Shown: in pieces, positions 8,236-17,628 of the stretch | Position numbering within the stretch: the first letter of the stretch is position 1 | Layout: the number at the start of each line of letters is the position of its first letter | Assembly (NCBI RefSeq): GCF_005771535.1 | Contig: NZ_VANU01000003.1 | Coordinates: 151,711 to 215,710 of the forward strand | From: Arcobacter arenosus | GTDB taxonomy: Bacteria; Campylobacterota; Campylobacteria; Campylobacterales; Arcobacteraceae | DNA length: 64,000 nucleotides | Direction: 5' to 3' | Program-made: the position numbers and the translations under genes | Notes under the pieces: model-generated | What the model was told of the DNA's origin: nothing | Databases searched by the model: none | The model's input: the letters and a program-made list of their open reading frames with translations, nothing else

Positions 8236-9195
8236 ATGAATTTATTTATTAGAAAAGTATTATACCTTATCATCATGTTATTTATTATTAGCCTTATTTC
8301 TTTTTTGGCTATTCATCTTGCACCTAATTCGTTTTTTGCAAGTGGGGAATTAAATCCTAATATTACAGAAGAATCAATTGAGCAATTAAAAGCTATTTAT
8401 GGTCTAGATAAACCTTTATATATTCAGTTTTTCTCTTGGATAGCAGCTATAATTCAACTTGATTTTGGTATCTCCTTTGCAAGTGGAGAGATGGTTAAAA
8501 ATGAGATTCTTGATAGAATTCCAATTACTTTAACTATAAATATAATTTCAATGTTTTTAATATTTATCATCTCTTTATATCTTGGAATAAAAGCAGCACT
8601 TAATAAAGATAGTAAATTAGATAGAGGAATTGGACAATTATCACTTTTAAGTTTTTCGATGCCATCATTTTATCTAGCACTACTTTTGGTTTTAGTCTTT
8701 GCCATAAACTTTGAAGTTTTGCCAATTGCAGGACTTCATTCAGTACCAAATGATGGAAGCTTGACTTATTATTTGGATTTTGCATGGCATTTGATTTTAC
8801 CAATTTTTATAATAGTATTTGGTGGCATTGGAAGTTTAGTTTTATATATTAGGTCACTTACTATCGAAATATTAAAATCAGATTATATATTTTTTGCAAA
8901 GTCTAGGGGATTAAATAATAAAAAAATTTTAAGATATTATATTTTACCAAATTTATACCCTCCTGTTATAACCCTACTTGGACTTTCACTTCCAGGAATT
9001 ATTGGTGGATCAGTAATTTTGGAATCAATTTTTTCAATTGATGGGATGGGATTATTATTTTATCAAAGTGCCTTAAGTCATGATTATCCAGTTATTATGG
9101 GGATTTTGATAATTGGTGCATTTTTAACACTGCTAGGAAATATGCTAGCAGATTTAGTTTTATTAAAATTAAACCCAAATTATGATGGGAAATAA
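8236..9195 (+). CDS. DppB-type ABC transporter permease (no partner genes seen)
   Basis: 319 residues with six predicted membrane helices and the layout of the peptide/nickel permease family (DppB/OppB/NikB). An N-terminal helix is followed by a periplasmic part with the LAPNSFF and IYGLDKPLYIQFFSWIAAIIQLDFGISF signatures. The cytoplasmic EAA-like loop reads ARSKGLN-type (FAKSRGLNNKKILRYYILPNLYPP), and GGSVILESIFSIDGMG follows. These permeases normally work as heterodimers with DppC plus two ATPases and a binding protein, none of which lies next to it. The partners may be encoded elsewhere. Confidence 0.88.
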   Translation: MNLFIRKVLYLIIMLFIISLISFLAIHLAPNSFFASGELNPNITEESIEQLKAIYGLDKPLYIQFFSWIAAIIQLDFGISFASGEMVKNEILDRIPITLTINIISMFLIFIISLYLGIKAALNKDSKLDRGIGQLSLLSFSMPSFYLALLLVLVFAINFEVLPIAGLHSVPNDGSLTYYLDFAWHLILPIFIIVFGGIGSLVLYIRSLTIEILKSDYIFFAKSRGLNNKKILRYYILPNLYPPVITLLGLSLPGIIGGSVILESIFSIDGMGLLFYQSALSHDYPVIMGILIIGAFLTLLGNMLADLVLLKLNPNYDGK

Positions 9196-9215
9196 ATTTA
9201 TTTTGAGGAAAATAG

Positions 9216-10034
9216 TTGATTATAATTAAGACAGTTGAGCAACTGCAAGAGATTAGAAAAAATATAAATGGTACTGTTGGTTTTGTACCAACAATGGGTG
9301 CATTGCATAATGGCCATATCTCTTTAATAAAAAAAGCAAGAGAAGAAAATGAGATTGTAGTAGTTTCAATTTTTGTAAACCCTACACAGTTTTTACCAGG
9401 GGAGGATTTAGATGCCTATCCTAGACGCACTGAGGCGGATAAAAAAATTTGTGAAATGTGCAAAGTAGATTATCTTTTTATGCCTGAAATCTCTACTATG
9501 TATAGAGAAGAAGAGGTTTTAATTAAAGCACCAAATAAAAGCTTTATATTAGAGGGTAAAAGTAGACCGGGGCACTTTGATGGTGTTTTACAAGTGGTTT
9601 TAAAACTATTTGGAATAGTACAACCAACAAATGCATACTTTGGGAAAAAAGATGCGCAACAATTAAGTTTAATACAACAAATGGTAAAAAATCTATTTTT
9701 GCCAATTAATATAATTGCATGTGATATTGTTAGAGAATCTGATGGCTTAGCACTTAGCTCTAGAAATGTTTATTTGGATGAAACCCAAAGAAAAGATGCC
9801 CTTTTAATTTCAAAATCACTTTATAGTGCCGCTTCATTAATTGCAAAAAATGTCTTTGATGTAAATGTTATCAAAGATAGAATCTATGAAGTTATGGAAA
9901 AACTTGATGTTGAGTATGTGGCAATAGTAGATAGAGAATTTAATGAGATAAAAACTATTCAAAGGGGAAATAGTATAATTTTAGTTGTTGCAAGATTTGG
10001 CAATACTAGATTATTAGATAATATCTGGCTTTAA
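9216..10034 (+). CDS. panC: Pantothenate synthetase
   Basis: 272 residues. It ligates pantoate and beta-alanine with ATP to make pantothenate. Conserved motifs: [18 protein letters not shown] (the HxGH-type nucleotide-binding motif), [30 protein letters not shown] and [13 protein letters not shown], with the usual KMSKS-like SSRN region. The start is TTG at 9216, preceded by a good GAGGA Shine-Dalgarno. It lies 20 bp after the permease gene, so the two probably share a transcript. Confidence 0.97.
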   Translation: MIIIKTVEQLQEIRKNINGTVGFVPTMGALHNGHISLIKKAREENEIVVVSIFVNPTQFLPGEDLDAYPRRTEADKKICEMCKVDYLFMPEISTMYREEEVLIKAPNKSFILEGKSRPGHFDGVLQVVLKLFGIVQPTNAYFGKKDAQQLSLIQQMVKNLFLPINIIACDIVRESDGLALSSRNVYLDETQRKDALLISKSLYSAASLIAKNVFDVNVIKDRIYEVMEKLDVEYVAIVDREFNEIKTIQRGNSIILVVARFGNTRLLDNIWL

Positions 10035-10061
10035 AGAAAACTCCTTAAGAGTTTTCTTTAA
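10031..10061. terminator. Bidirectional hairpin terminator
   Basis: A perfect 13-bp stem (TTAAAGAAAACTC with GAGTTTTCTTTAA) and a 5-base loop CTTAA, between the converging panC and SpoIIAA-like genes. Both strands give a T-rich 3' arm. Confidence 0.8.
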
Positions 10062-10064
10062 TAG

Positions 10065-10445
10065 TTAATTTTTTAGCCATTTAATAGCTTCATCTTCATT
10101 TTCAAAAAACTTCACTTCTCCACTTATAAACCAAGAAGCAATTTTTGAAATATACTCTTGCCACTTTTCGTTTCCATAAATTGCAATTTTTTCAAACTCA
10201 CTACCATGTTTTAATCCAAGTTTAAAATCATCCCAAGCAGCTCTTAATTCCCAACCTTCTAACTGTGTTGCATCAATTAAAGCTTTTATCTTTGCTTCCT
10301 TTATCCCAAGCAATGCATTATCAATCATTGGATTAATTTTTTCATAATCCTCGTGACTTAATTTGCCAATAGCTTTTAAAAATAAAAAAAACTCATTATC
10401 AACTCTATTTATACCAATACTAAGGCCATGTTTATATGATTTCAT
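10065..10445 (-). CDS. SpoIIAA-like STAS-fold protein
   Basis: 126 residues. The pattern matches the SpoIIAA-like family: an N-terminal strand with MKSYKHGLSIGI, LFLKAIGKLSHEDYEKINPMIDNAL, KIKALIDATQLEGWELRAAWDDFKLGLKH, then KIAIYGNEKWQEYISKIASWF and a C-terminal EDEAIKWLKN helix. Members are small cytoplasmic STAS-like proteins that may bind lipids or hydrophobic ligands; their role is not established. It stands alone between two converging or diverging neighbours and has a good upstream gap for its own promoter. Confidence 0.8.
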   Translation of the reverse strand: MKSYKHGLSIGINRVDNEFFLFLKAIGKLSHEDYEKINPMIDNALLGIKEAKIKALIDATQLEGWELRAAWDDFKLGLKHGSEFEKIAIYGNEKWQEYISKIASWFISGEVKFFENEDEAIKWLKN

Positions 10446-10567
10446 AACGTCCTCCCTATTAGTTTTTTCTTTATCTAATTATATCTAAAGTAGTAAATTT
10501 TTTATATAAACTTATACATTAAAAAAATATGATAAAATTGCGAAAAAATTAAGGCAATATTTTATTT

Positions 10568-11920
10568 ATGAAATTTACAACAGATAAACCAACTAAATCT
10601 TTACACCTTGTAAGTCTAGGTTGTACAAAAAACCTAGTAGACTCAGAGATTATGTTAGGTAAATTAAAAGAATATGAAATTACAAATGATGCTTCAAACG
10701 CTGATGTTATTATTGTAAATACATGTGGATTTATTGATAGTGCAAAAGAGGAAAGTATCAATACAATTTTAAATCTCCATGATGAAAGAAAAGAGGAATC
10801 AGTTTTAGTAATGGCTGGTTGTTTAAGTGAAAGATATAAAGAGGAGCTTCAAAAGGAGTTACCTGAAATTGATATTTTCACTGGTGTTGGGGATTATGAC
10901 AAAATTGATACCCTAGTTAATGAAAAAAGAAGTGCCTTTACAGATGAAGTATTTTTATTAAATGAAGAGAATGATAGAGTTATTACTGGTTCTTCTTACC
11001 ATGCATATGTAAAACTAAGTGAGGGGTGTAATCAAAGTTGTTCATTTTGTGCAATTCCATCATTTAAAGGGAAATTACACTCAAGAACTTTAGAATCTTT
11101 AGTAAAAGAGGTTAAAAACCTTGTATCAAATGGATATAGTGATTTCTCTTTTGTTTCACAAGACTCTTCATCATTTTTAAGAGATTTGGGGATTAAAGAT
11201 GGTTTAGAGCAACTAATTGAAGAGGTTGAAAAAATTGATGGTGTTAAAACTGCAAGAATTTTATACCTTTATCCTTCAACTACAACATTATCATTAATTG
11301 ATAAAATTGCAGATTCTAAAAAGTTTGTAAACTATTTTGATATGCCATTACAACACATTACACCCTCAATGCTTAAAATTATGAAAAGAGGAAAAGGTGT
11401 TGAACAATTAAATGAACTAATGAATCATATGAAATCAAAGCCAAACTCTTTTGTTAGAACAACTTTTATTGCAGGTCATCCAGGTGAAACACAAGAAGAT
11501 TTTGAAATCTTATGTAAATATTTAGAAGAGTTCAAATTTGACAGAGCAAATGTGTTTTCATATTCTGATGAAGAGGGAACAAGTGCAGCTAGCCTTGAAG
11601 AAAAAATTCCACAAGAACTAATTGATAGTAGAGCTGAAGCCTTAGGTGAAATTATTTCTAAAACTACTCAAGAATCTTTAGAAAAGGATGTAGGAAAAGA
11701 GTTTGAAGTTTATATTGATGGAGAAAGCCAAGAGCATGAGTACTTATTAAGTGCAAGAAAAACACTTTGGGCACCTGACATTGATGGAGAGATTTATATC
11801 AATGATAATGAACTTTTTGAAGAAAATGGTGAACAACAACAGTTAAAATTTGGACACAAATATACTGTAAAAGTTACTGAACTTGTTGGAGATAAATTAC
11901 TAGCAACTGTAATTGCATAA
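10568..11920 (+). CDS. rimO: Ribosomal protein S12 methylthiotransferase
   Basis: 450 residues, a radical-SAM methylthiotransferase that modifies the conserved Asp of ribosomal protein S12. The N-terminal UPF0004 domain has LGCTKNLVDSEIMLGKL with Cys ligands for the second cluster (further Cys in NTCGFID and AGCLSERY). The radical-SAM motif is CNQSCSFCAIP (C-x3-C-x2-C). FDRANVFSYSDEEGT and a C-terminal TRAM domain follow. The LGC-TKNLVDSE form distinguishes RimO from MiaB. It is followed at once by tilS. Confidence 0.96.
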   Translation: MKFTTDKPTKSLHLVSLGCTKNLVDSEIMLGKLKEYEITNDASNADVIIVNTCGFIDSAKEESINTILNLHDERKEESVLVMAGCLSERYKEELQKELPEIDIFTGVGDYDKIDTLVNEKRSAFTDEVFLLNEENDRVITGSSYHAYVKLSEGCNQSCSFCAIPSFKGKLHSRTLESLVKEVKNLVSNGYSDFSFVSQDSSSFLRDLGIKDGLEQLIEEVEKIDGVKTARILYLYPSTTTLSLIDKIADSKKFVNYFDMPLQHITPSMLKIMKRGKGVEQLNELMNHMKSKPNSFVRTTFIAGHPGETQEDFEILCKYLEEFKFDRANVFSYSDEEGTSAASLEEKIPQELIDSRAEALGEIISKTTQESLEKDVGKEFEVYIDGESQEHEYLLSARKTLWAPDIDGEIYINDNELFEENGEQQQLKFGHKYTVKVTELVGDKLLATVIA

Positions 11921-11921
11921 G

Positions 11922-12896
11922 ATGAATCTTCAAATTTCAAAAATCAACACTGAAAAAAACCTACTAGCCTTTAGTGGAGGTGTTGATTCCTCAGCTTTAT
12001 TTTTTCTACTTCTAAAAAACAATATCCCCTTTGATATTGCAATTGTTAATTATAATATTAGAGAACAATCTAAGAAAGAAATTTTATATGCAAAACAACT
12101 TGGAGAAAAATACAAAAAAGAAGTTTTTATAAAAGATATCACAGAGGAAATATCATCTAATTTTGAAAAAAAAGCTAGAGATTTAAGATATGCTTTTTTT
12201 GATGAAATTATTGAACAAAACTCTTATGAGAGTTTAATTACCGCCCACCAATTAAATGATAAATTAGAATGGTTTTTAATGCAATTTTCTAAAGGTGCTG
12301 GATTGGTAGAACTTTTATCATTTGAAGAGTTTAGTATACGAAAGAGCTATCAAATAATAAAGCCTATGCTGAATATATCAAGGGATGAAATTTTAAACTT
12401 TTTAGAAGAAAATAAAATAAAATATTTCATTGATGAAAGTAATATAGATACTAAATATAAAAGAAACTATTTTAGAAAAAACTATTCAAATAAGTTCTTA
12501 GATGAGTATAAAGATGGTGTAAAAAAGAGTTTTGAATATCTTAAAAAAGATAAAGACTCATTATATAAAGAAGAATTAGTTTTTCAAAAAAAAGAGCTTG
12601 AAATATTTAAATCTTCAAAGGATTTTAATATAGATATTAGAACCATTGATAAAAGTTTAAAAAGAAGAGGAATATTACTTTCTAAAGCATCAAAAGATGA
12701 AATTTTAAAACAAAAAGAGTGTGTTATTTCCCATGAAATTTCTATTGCAATAAATGAAGATTTTATTTATATTTGTCCATATATCAAAGAAATAATGCCA
12801 AAAAAATTTAAAGAAAAATGTAGAATCAAACATATTCCAAAGAACACAAGAGCTTATATTTTTAAAGAAAATTTGCTTGAAGATTTAGTTATTTAA
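11922..12896 (+). CDS. tilS: tRNA(Ile)-lysidine synthase
   Basis: 324 residues from the ATG at 11922. TilS attaches lysine to C34 of tRNA(Ile2) so that it reads AUA. The PP-loop motif SGGVDSSALFF is near residue 20, and the ATP-pyrophosphatase domain continues with NYNIREQSKKE, ARDLRYAFF and TAHQLNDKLEWFLMQ. The protein is short, lacking most of the C-terminal domains of longer TilS proteins, as in other Campylobacterota. A TTG nine bases upstream is possible, but the ATG is preferred. The 3' end overlaps the converging 89-residue gene by 12 bp. Confidence 0.93.
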   Translation: MNLQISKINTEKNLLAFSGGVDSSALFFLLLKNNIPFDIAIVNYNIREQSKKEILYAKQLGEKYKKEVFIKDITEEISSNFEKKARDLRYAFFDEIIEQNSYESLITAHQLNDKLEWFLMQFSKGAGLVELLSFEEFSIRKSYQIIKPMLNISRDEILNFLEENKIKYFIDESNIDTKYKRNYFRKNYSNKFLDEYKDGVKKSFEYLKKDKDSLYKEELVFQKKELEIFKSSKDFNIDIRTIDKSLKRRGILLSKASKDEILKQKECVISHEISIAINEDFIYICPYIKEIMPKKFKEKCRIKHIPKNTRAYIFKENLLEDLVI

Positions 12897-13154
12897 AAAC
12901 CTTTTCATTTTTCTATTTTCAACCATTGTTTGTCTAACATTTTCTTTGTGTTTTTTTAAGAAGTCTATATTTTTATAAAAAAGTTCTGATAATCTAAGTA
13001 AATCATCATGTTCTAAGTCAAAGTCAGTTATTTTTGTTTCAGTTAGATATTTGTTATACCATCTAACTAGGGCTTGAGCCCTTTCTTCGTTATCTAGAGA
13101 ATCAAGATAAATTAATTCTTCTAGAGCTTTTAAAGACCAGTCTCTTCTTTCCAT
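12885..13154 (-). CDS. Small unrecognised protein downstream of fliS (possible flagellar chaperone)
   Basis: 89 residues, mostly predicted helical and charged, with no signal peptide. Its start codon lies inside fliS (25-bp overlap in another frame), which points to translational coupling. A small helical protein immediately after fliS is where FliT-type export chaperones are encoded in other bacteria. I see no clear FliT motif, so a chaperone role is inference from position and size only. Confidence 0.6.
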   Translation of the reverse strand: MERRDWSLKALEELIYLDSLDNEERAQALVRWYNKYLTETKITDFDLEHDDLLRLSELFYKNIDFLKKHKENVRQTMVENRKMKRFLNN

Positions 13155-13486
13155 GCGTCAATCAAACCTTGAACAACTTTCATAACTTGATTGATAGAAT
13201 TAACGTTATCATCAATACCTGCACTAAATAGAGTTTCAATTTGATAAAGATATAAACCATCAAGATAATATGCTACATCTCCACCATCAAAATCTAAAAC
13301 ATTTCTAAGCTCATCAAAAATTGCAACAGATTTATTTATATATGTAAATTTAGACTCAATATCTCCACTTTCCATAGATGCTTTAACAAATGAAAGATAC
13401 TTTAATAAACCTTCATAAAGTTTAAGTACCAATACATAAGGGTCATCAGATACTGCATTATGTTGTTGATAGGCTTCAATTCCCAT
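13130..13486 (-). CDS. fliS: Flagellin-specific export chaperone FliS
   Basis: 118 residues, all-helical, with the family pattern: AYQQHNAVSDDPYVLVLKLYEGLLKYLSFVK, then NKSVAIFDELRNVLDFDGGDVAYYLDGLYLYQIETLF and a C-terminal VVQGLIDAWKE. FliS binds the C-terminal helices of flagellin in the cytoplasm and prevents premature polymerisation. It follows fliD, the usual order. The gap to fliD holds a hairpin, so fliS may have its own promoter there. Confidence 0.95.
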   Translation of the reverse strand: MGIEAYQQHNAVSDDPYVLVLKLYEGLLKYLSFVKASMESGDIESKFTYINKSVAIFDELRNVLDFDGGDVAYYLDGLYLYQIETLFSAGIDDNVNSINQVMKVVQGLIDAWKEETGL

Positions 13487-13560
13487 ATATTAACTCCAAT
13501 TAATTCATTTGAGGAAAAGTATATTATATCTTTACTTAAAGAAAGTTATGAAAGAAAAGC

Positions 13561-13581
13561 CAATACTACGAATGAGTATTG
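13561..13581 (-). terminator. Hairpin between fliD and fliS
   Basis: A 7-bp stem (CAATACT with AGTATTG) and a 7-base loop, just after the fliD stop on the minus strand, followed in that direction by a T-rich run (GGCTTTTCTTTC). A terminator or attenuator of fliD is likely. Confidence 0.6.
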
Positions 13582-13593
13582 ACTTTATAATTT

Positions 13594-15279
13594 TTAGTTA
13601 CTTGCTACTGATTGTTCTATCATTAGACTTAAACCTGAGAATGAAGATTCCATTTGTGTTATTATGGTTGCATAAGAAGCAAACTGTTGTGCTAATAAAG
13701 AATATTTACTCTCTAAAGCTTTTTCAGCTTTTTCTTTTTCCTCTTCTAAGGTTTCTTGTCTTTCAGTAAGACGCTCTTCATAAGTATAAAGTATACCCTC
13801 AAATCCATCTAAAGCATCAATATACTCTTTAAGTTCAGATCCTAAACCCATTATAGTCTGAGATTCACCATTTGCATCTTTTCCATAAGAATCAAAAAAT
13901 AAACTTTTCAAACTTTCATAATCATCTGCAATAACTTCATTTAATCTTTCAGTATCAACTGATAAAGTACCTGATTTATCAAGATCTAATCCTAGATTAA
14001 AAATATTAAATTCACCATTTTCACCATAATTTTTGAAAATTTTATCTTTAATACTTTCCATCATAGTTCTTAATGAATCAGTGTCTCTCATAGGTGAATC
14101 AGCACTATAAAGTTCTGTATTTACTAACTCAACTAATTCATTATATTTATTCACGAAGTTTTGTAGGTAAGTCTCTACATATGTTGAATCTTCTTCAATA
14201 GAAATAGTTGAATAATCGTTTGGGTCATTTGGGTCATTTGCTTCAACAGCAGTTATTTTTAATCCCCCATCAACTGTAATTACATTTGAAGAAATATCAT
14301 ATTCAACTCCATTTACAGTTGCATTTAGATTTTGAGCTTGGATAGTTTGCCCATTTTTACTTGAGGCAAGACCAAAATTAAAATCATCTTGTGTAACTGA
14401 AACTTCAGCGCCATCAACTCTACTAATAATAAGTTTATCATTTTCATAAGATGCATTAAATGTAGCACTAGCGTCAATTTTAGTAGCTAAATCTTGATAA
14501 CTTTCAGTAGTTCCATCTAATGTAAAAGTTTCACCATCTATAACTATTGAACCAGTACTTGGGATATCTGTTGATGTATAACTATTTGCAGCTGTACTTG
14601 TAGTTCCAAATCCTAAACTTTGTGAAGTACTTTGAGAAATTTTTAAAGCATTTGCTTCACCTGAATTTGCACTTTTTATAACAATTCTATATGAATCATC
14701 ACTAACTTTTTCTAATGATGCAGTAATATTTGCATTATAATTAATCTCTGTAACTAACTCTTCATAATTTTTGTTAGCTGTATTAAAAGTATAATTTTCA
14801 GAAAATAATCCATCATCACCTGCAATTGCAATAGTTAATTCACCATCATTTATATCATTTTCAAGATTTGCACTATTAATTAATACAGATTGATAAACAT
14901 CTCTTGTTGCTAATTGATCAACTTTTACAATTGTTGAACCTGTATTAAGTGAACTTTCACTTGCTGCATCAAAAACTACAGATGTTCCTGTTGTATTAGC
15001 CGATTTTAAATCAAAAACTGTAGTTCCTGAACTTGTAAATTGGTAAAAAGGCTCAACTGCCTCTAAAAGTTCATTTGCCTTAGCAGTAATAGCAGCTAAT
15101 TTAAGTTTTTCACCGTCACTAGTTTCACCATCTTCACTTGCAACCCTTGTAATAGCATCAAGTCTATTTTCAATAGGTTCAACTGTTGATTTTCTTTCTG
15201 CATCTTTTAATTTATCAATTAACTCTTGGTTTAGTGTTGAGGCTTGTCCACTTCCAAGTCCTAAAATACCATCAGCCAT
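13594..15279 (-). CDS. fliD: Flagellar filament cap protein FliD (hook-associated protein 2)
   Basis: 561 residues. The N-terminal D0 coiled coil reads GLGSGQASTLNQELIDKLKDAERKSTVEPIENRLD. The centre is rich in Thr, Ser, Asn and Asp, as in the exposed D2/D3 domains. The C-terminal D0 helices read EERLTERQETLEEEKEKAEKALESKYSLLAQQFASYATIITQMESSFSGLSLMIEQ. FliD caps the growing filament and is exported by the flagellar type III apparatus. It follows flgK by 10 bp and precedes fliS. Confidence 0.95.
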   Translation of the reverse strand: MADGILGLGSGQASTLNQELIDKLKDAERKSTVEPIENRLDAITRVASEDGETSDGEKLKLAAITAKANELLEAVEPFYQFTSSGTTVFDLKSANTTGTSVVFDAASESSLNTGSTIVKVDQLATRDVYQSVLINSANLENDINDGELTIAIAGDDGLFSENYTFNTANKNYEELVTEINYNANITASLEKVSDDSYRIVIKSANSGEANALKISQSTSQSLGFGTTSTAANSYTSTDIPSTGSIVIDGETFTLDGTTESYQDLATKIDASATFNASYENDKLIISRVDGAEVSVTQDDFNFGLASSKNGQTIQAQNLNATVNGVEYDISSNVITVDGGLKITAVEANDPNDPNDYSTISIEEDSTYVETYLQNFVNKYNELVELVNTELYSADSPMRDTDSLRTMMESIKDKIFKNYGENGEFNIFNLGLDLDKSGTLSVDTERLNEVIADDYESLKSLFFDSYGKDANGESQTIMGLGSELKEYIDALDGFEGILYTYEERLTERQETLEEEKEKAEKALESKYSLLAQQFASYATIITQMESSFSGLSLMIEQSVASN

Positions 15280-15289
15280 AATAAACCCC

Positions 15290-17563
15290 TTATCTTCTTA
15301 TACCAAGTAAAGTTTGAAGCATCTCATCAACCACAGTAATAATTTTTGCATTTGCTGTATAGGCTGCTTGAAATTGAATCAAATTTATCATCTCTTCATC
15401 ACTATCAACTTTTGTTAATTGTTCATAACTAGCTTCAAGTGATTGAACAACTGCAGTTTGCGTTTCTTTTAAGAAATCATTGTTTTCTTTATCCGATGAA
15501 ATATTTACTCTTACTTCTTGAAAAAATTCACTAAAAGATGATTTCTCTTGTGTACTTCCATCTTGGGCAAACCCATCAAAATCAATATCATCTTTCCACT
15601 GCATAGAACTAATATAATCTAAATCTTCTTGATCTAAATCATTTACCATCTCTTCATTAAACACTAATGTTTTTACAGTACTTCCACTAAAAAGCCCTAA
15701 GGTTTCTACAGTTTTCGTACCATTATATGAATCTGTTGAAATATTTCCATAGGTATAACTTCCATTATCTTCAACAACATACTTACTATAAATATCACTT
15801 AATGCGGAAGCTAATGAATCTAATTTATCCTTATAATCTATGATTTTGTTATTTGGTGATGTAGTAGTTAAATTTTCTAATTGTGCTTTTATAATACCCG
15901 AGTTTACATTCACCTCGCTATCATAAACTGCTAAATATACTTTATTTTCGGCATCCACACTTTGATAGTCATCTTTAAATATTGTATCATTTCCATCTGT
16001 AGCTGTTGTGATTGAAATTCTTCCTATAAAAGAACCATCTGTTCCATCTTGGTTTGCTTCAACTACTAAAAACTTATCAGATGAAAATAAATCTATTTTA
16101 TTTCCATCTTCATCAACTTCATAATTACCATTAAAAGCAGTAACTTTTTCAGAAATATATGTATTATGATTTATTTCATATTTAAGGGCTCTAATAAAAT
16201 TAGTTTCATCAATTTGATCTGCAACACCATCATTATCTAAGTCAACTTGATTTCCATTTGCATCAAGAACATAATCTCCAAAAGTTACTGAAACTTCATG
16301 GGTGTTATCAAATTTATAAGTTATAGTTGTATCAACATCAGATAGACCTGTTCCTACAGTTCTTTGCACATTTATACTATCACCGGCATCGGGAAAATTA
16401 ACTGTATTATCAGAATTTGCAGTGTATGTTCCATCCCCATTGTCAGTCCAGTTTGCACTTCCTGAAATAAATGTTGTTAAATCACTATCTGCATCTGTTG
16501 TAATTGTTATTGTATCACCAGTTTTAAAATCAAAACTATCACCATTAGATTGTGCAGTAACTTCAAAAGTTAATACACCCTCTTGGGTAATTTTAAATGG
16601 TTCAGTACCATTTATTCCCCCATCGATTAAAACTTTTCCTTCAGTTTCATCATAATCAAGAGCTATTGCTGACTCTCCATTTGGAGTAAATGTGATTCCT
16701 GAATCAAGAATCATATTGTTATTAGATGCACCTGTTAAAACCAATTCTTGGATTTCAAAAGTTCTTCCATTTGCAATACTATCAATTGCAGTTCCATTTG
16801 CATCTTCAGTTGCAAATCTATCGATTTGAGTTGTGTTATCTTCTACTAGATTAACTTCTCTAATATTTGTATTATATCTAACAGCTATTGCTCCACCAAT
16901 TTTTAATTGATAATCACCATCTGTTCTATCAACATCTATATCAACTAAAGCAGATAACTCTTTTTCAAGCTGATCTCTTTTATCAAGTAAATCATTTGTA
17001 GAATTATTAGATAATCCCATTTGTTGATTTAACTCACCAATATCATTTAATATTGCATTTATCTCTTGAACATTATCTTCAAGTCTGTTATAAGTAATAC
17101 TTTCTTGTTGCTCTATATTTTCATATAAATTTTGTAAAGAATCTACTAAATTACTACCTGTAGTTTTAAGTGTAGTTTTATAAAGCTCAGAACTTGGTGT
17201 TGTTCTTAAATTTTCTACTGCTTGAAAGAATCTATTTAAATCGTTTGAGAAACCCGAAGTATCAGTTTCTTTAAACATCTGTTCTACATTTCCAACAATA
17301 GATGAGATTTCATCATAATAACTATTTTTAGTATTCTCTTTCATTATGTTATTAAACATATATTCTGAAGTGATTCTATAAGCATTGTCTGCTCTAACAC
17401 CACTTCCAGTAAATCTAGAGTCTCCTAAAGTTAATTCACTTAGTTGGACTACCCTTTTTTTGTAGCCAGGAGTGTTTTCATTAGCTATATTATTAGAAAC
17501 ATTTTCAACAGCTATTTTCGCTGCACTAAGCCCAGTTTGGGCTACATTTAAAGATTTTAGCAT
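15290..17563 (-). CDS. flgK: Flagellar hook-associated protein 1 FlgK, enlarged
   Basis: 757 residues. The N-terminal part is typical FlgK: MLKSLNVAQTGLSAAKIAVENVSNNIANENTPGYKKRVVQLSE. The C-terminal part ends with NLIQFQAAYTANAKIITVVDEMLQTLLGI. FlgK joins the hook to the filament. Family members are often 450-650 residues; here a long Asp/Asn/Thr-rich stretch (about residues 250-560) is inserted in the variable outer domain, including a calcium-binding-like DLDNDGVADQIDE segment. A perfect AAGGAGGT Shine-Dalgarno precedes the ATG. It is the first gene of a flgK-fliD unit. Confidence 0.95.
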   Translation of the reverse strand: MLKSLNVAQTGLSAAKIAVENVSNNIANENTPGYKKRVVQLSELTLGDSRFTGSGVRADNAYRITSEYMFNNIMKENTKNSYYDEISSIVGNVEQMFKETDTSGFSNDLNRFFQAVENLRTTPSSELYKTTLKTTGSNLVDSLQNLYENIEQQESITYNRLEDNVQEINAILNDIGELNQQMGLSNNSTNDLLDKRDQLEKELSALVDIDVDRTDGDYQLKIGGAIAVRYNTNIREVNLVEDNTTQIDRFATEDANGTAIDSIANGRTFEIQELVLTGASNNNMILDSGITFTPNGESAIALDYDETEGKVLIDGGINGTEPFKITQEGVLTFEVTAQSNGDSFDFKTGDTITITTDADSDLTTFISGSANWTDNGDGTYTANSDNTVNFPDAGDSINVQRTVGTGLSDVDTTITYKFDNTHEVSVTFGDYVLDANGNQVDLDNDGVADQIDETNFIRALKYEINHNTYISEKVTAFNGNYEVDEDGNKIDLFSSDKFLVVEANQDGTDGSFIGRISITTATDGNDTIFKDDYQSVDAENKVYLAVYDSEVNVNSGIIKAQLENLTTTSPNNKIIDYKDKLDSLASALSDIYSKYVVEDNGSYTYGNISTDSYNGTKTVETLGLFSGSTVKTLVFNEEMVNDLDQEDLDYISSMQWKDDIDFDGFAQDGSTQEKSSFSEFFQEVRVNISSDKENNDFLKETQTAVVQSLEASYEQLTKVDSDEEMINLIQFQAAYTANAKIITVVDEMLQTLLGIRR

Positions 17564-17628
17564 ATTACCTCCTTGACTATTATGGGCATATTATTACTTA
17601 TTATTACATTACAATTCTTAAAATTAGA

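Noticed and set aside
8204..8276. Longer acpS start at 8276
   Set aside because: The extra 24 residues are not AcpS-like and would overlap the start of the divergent permease gene.
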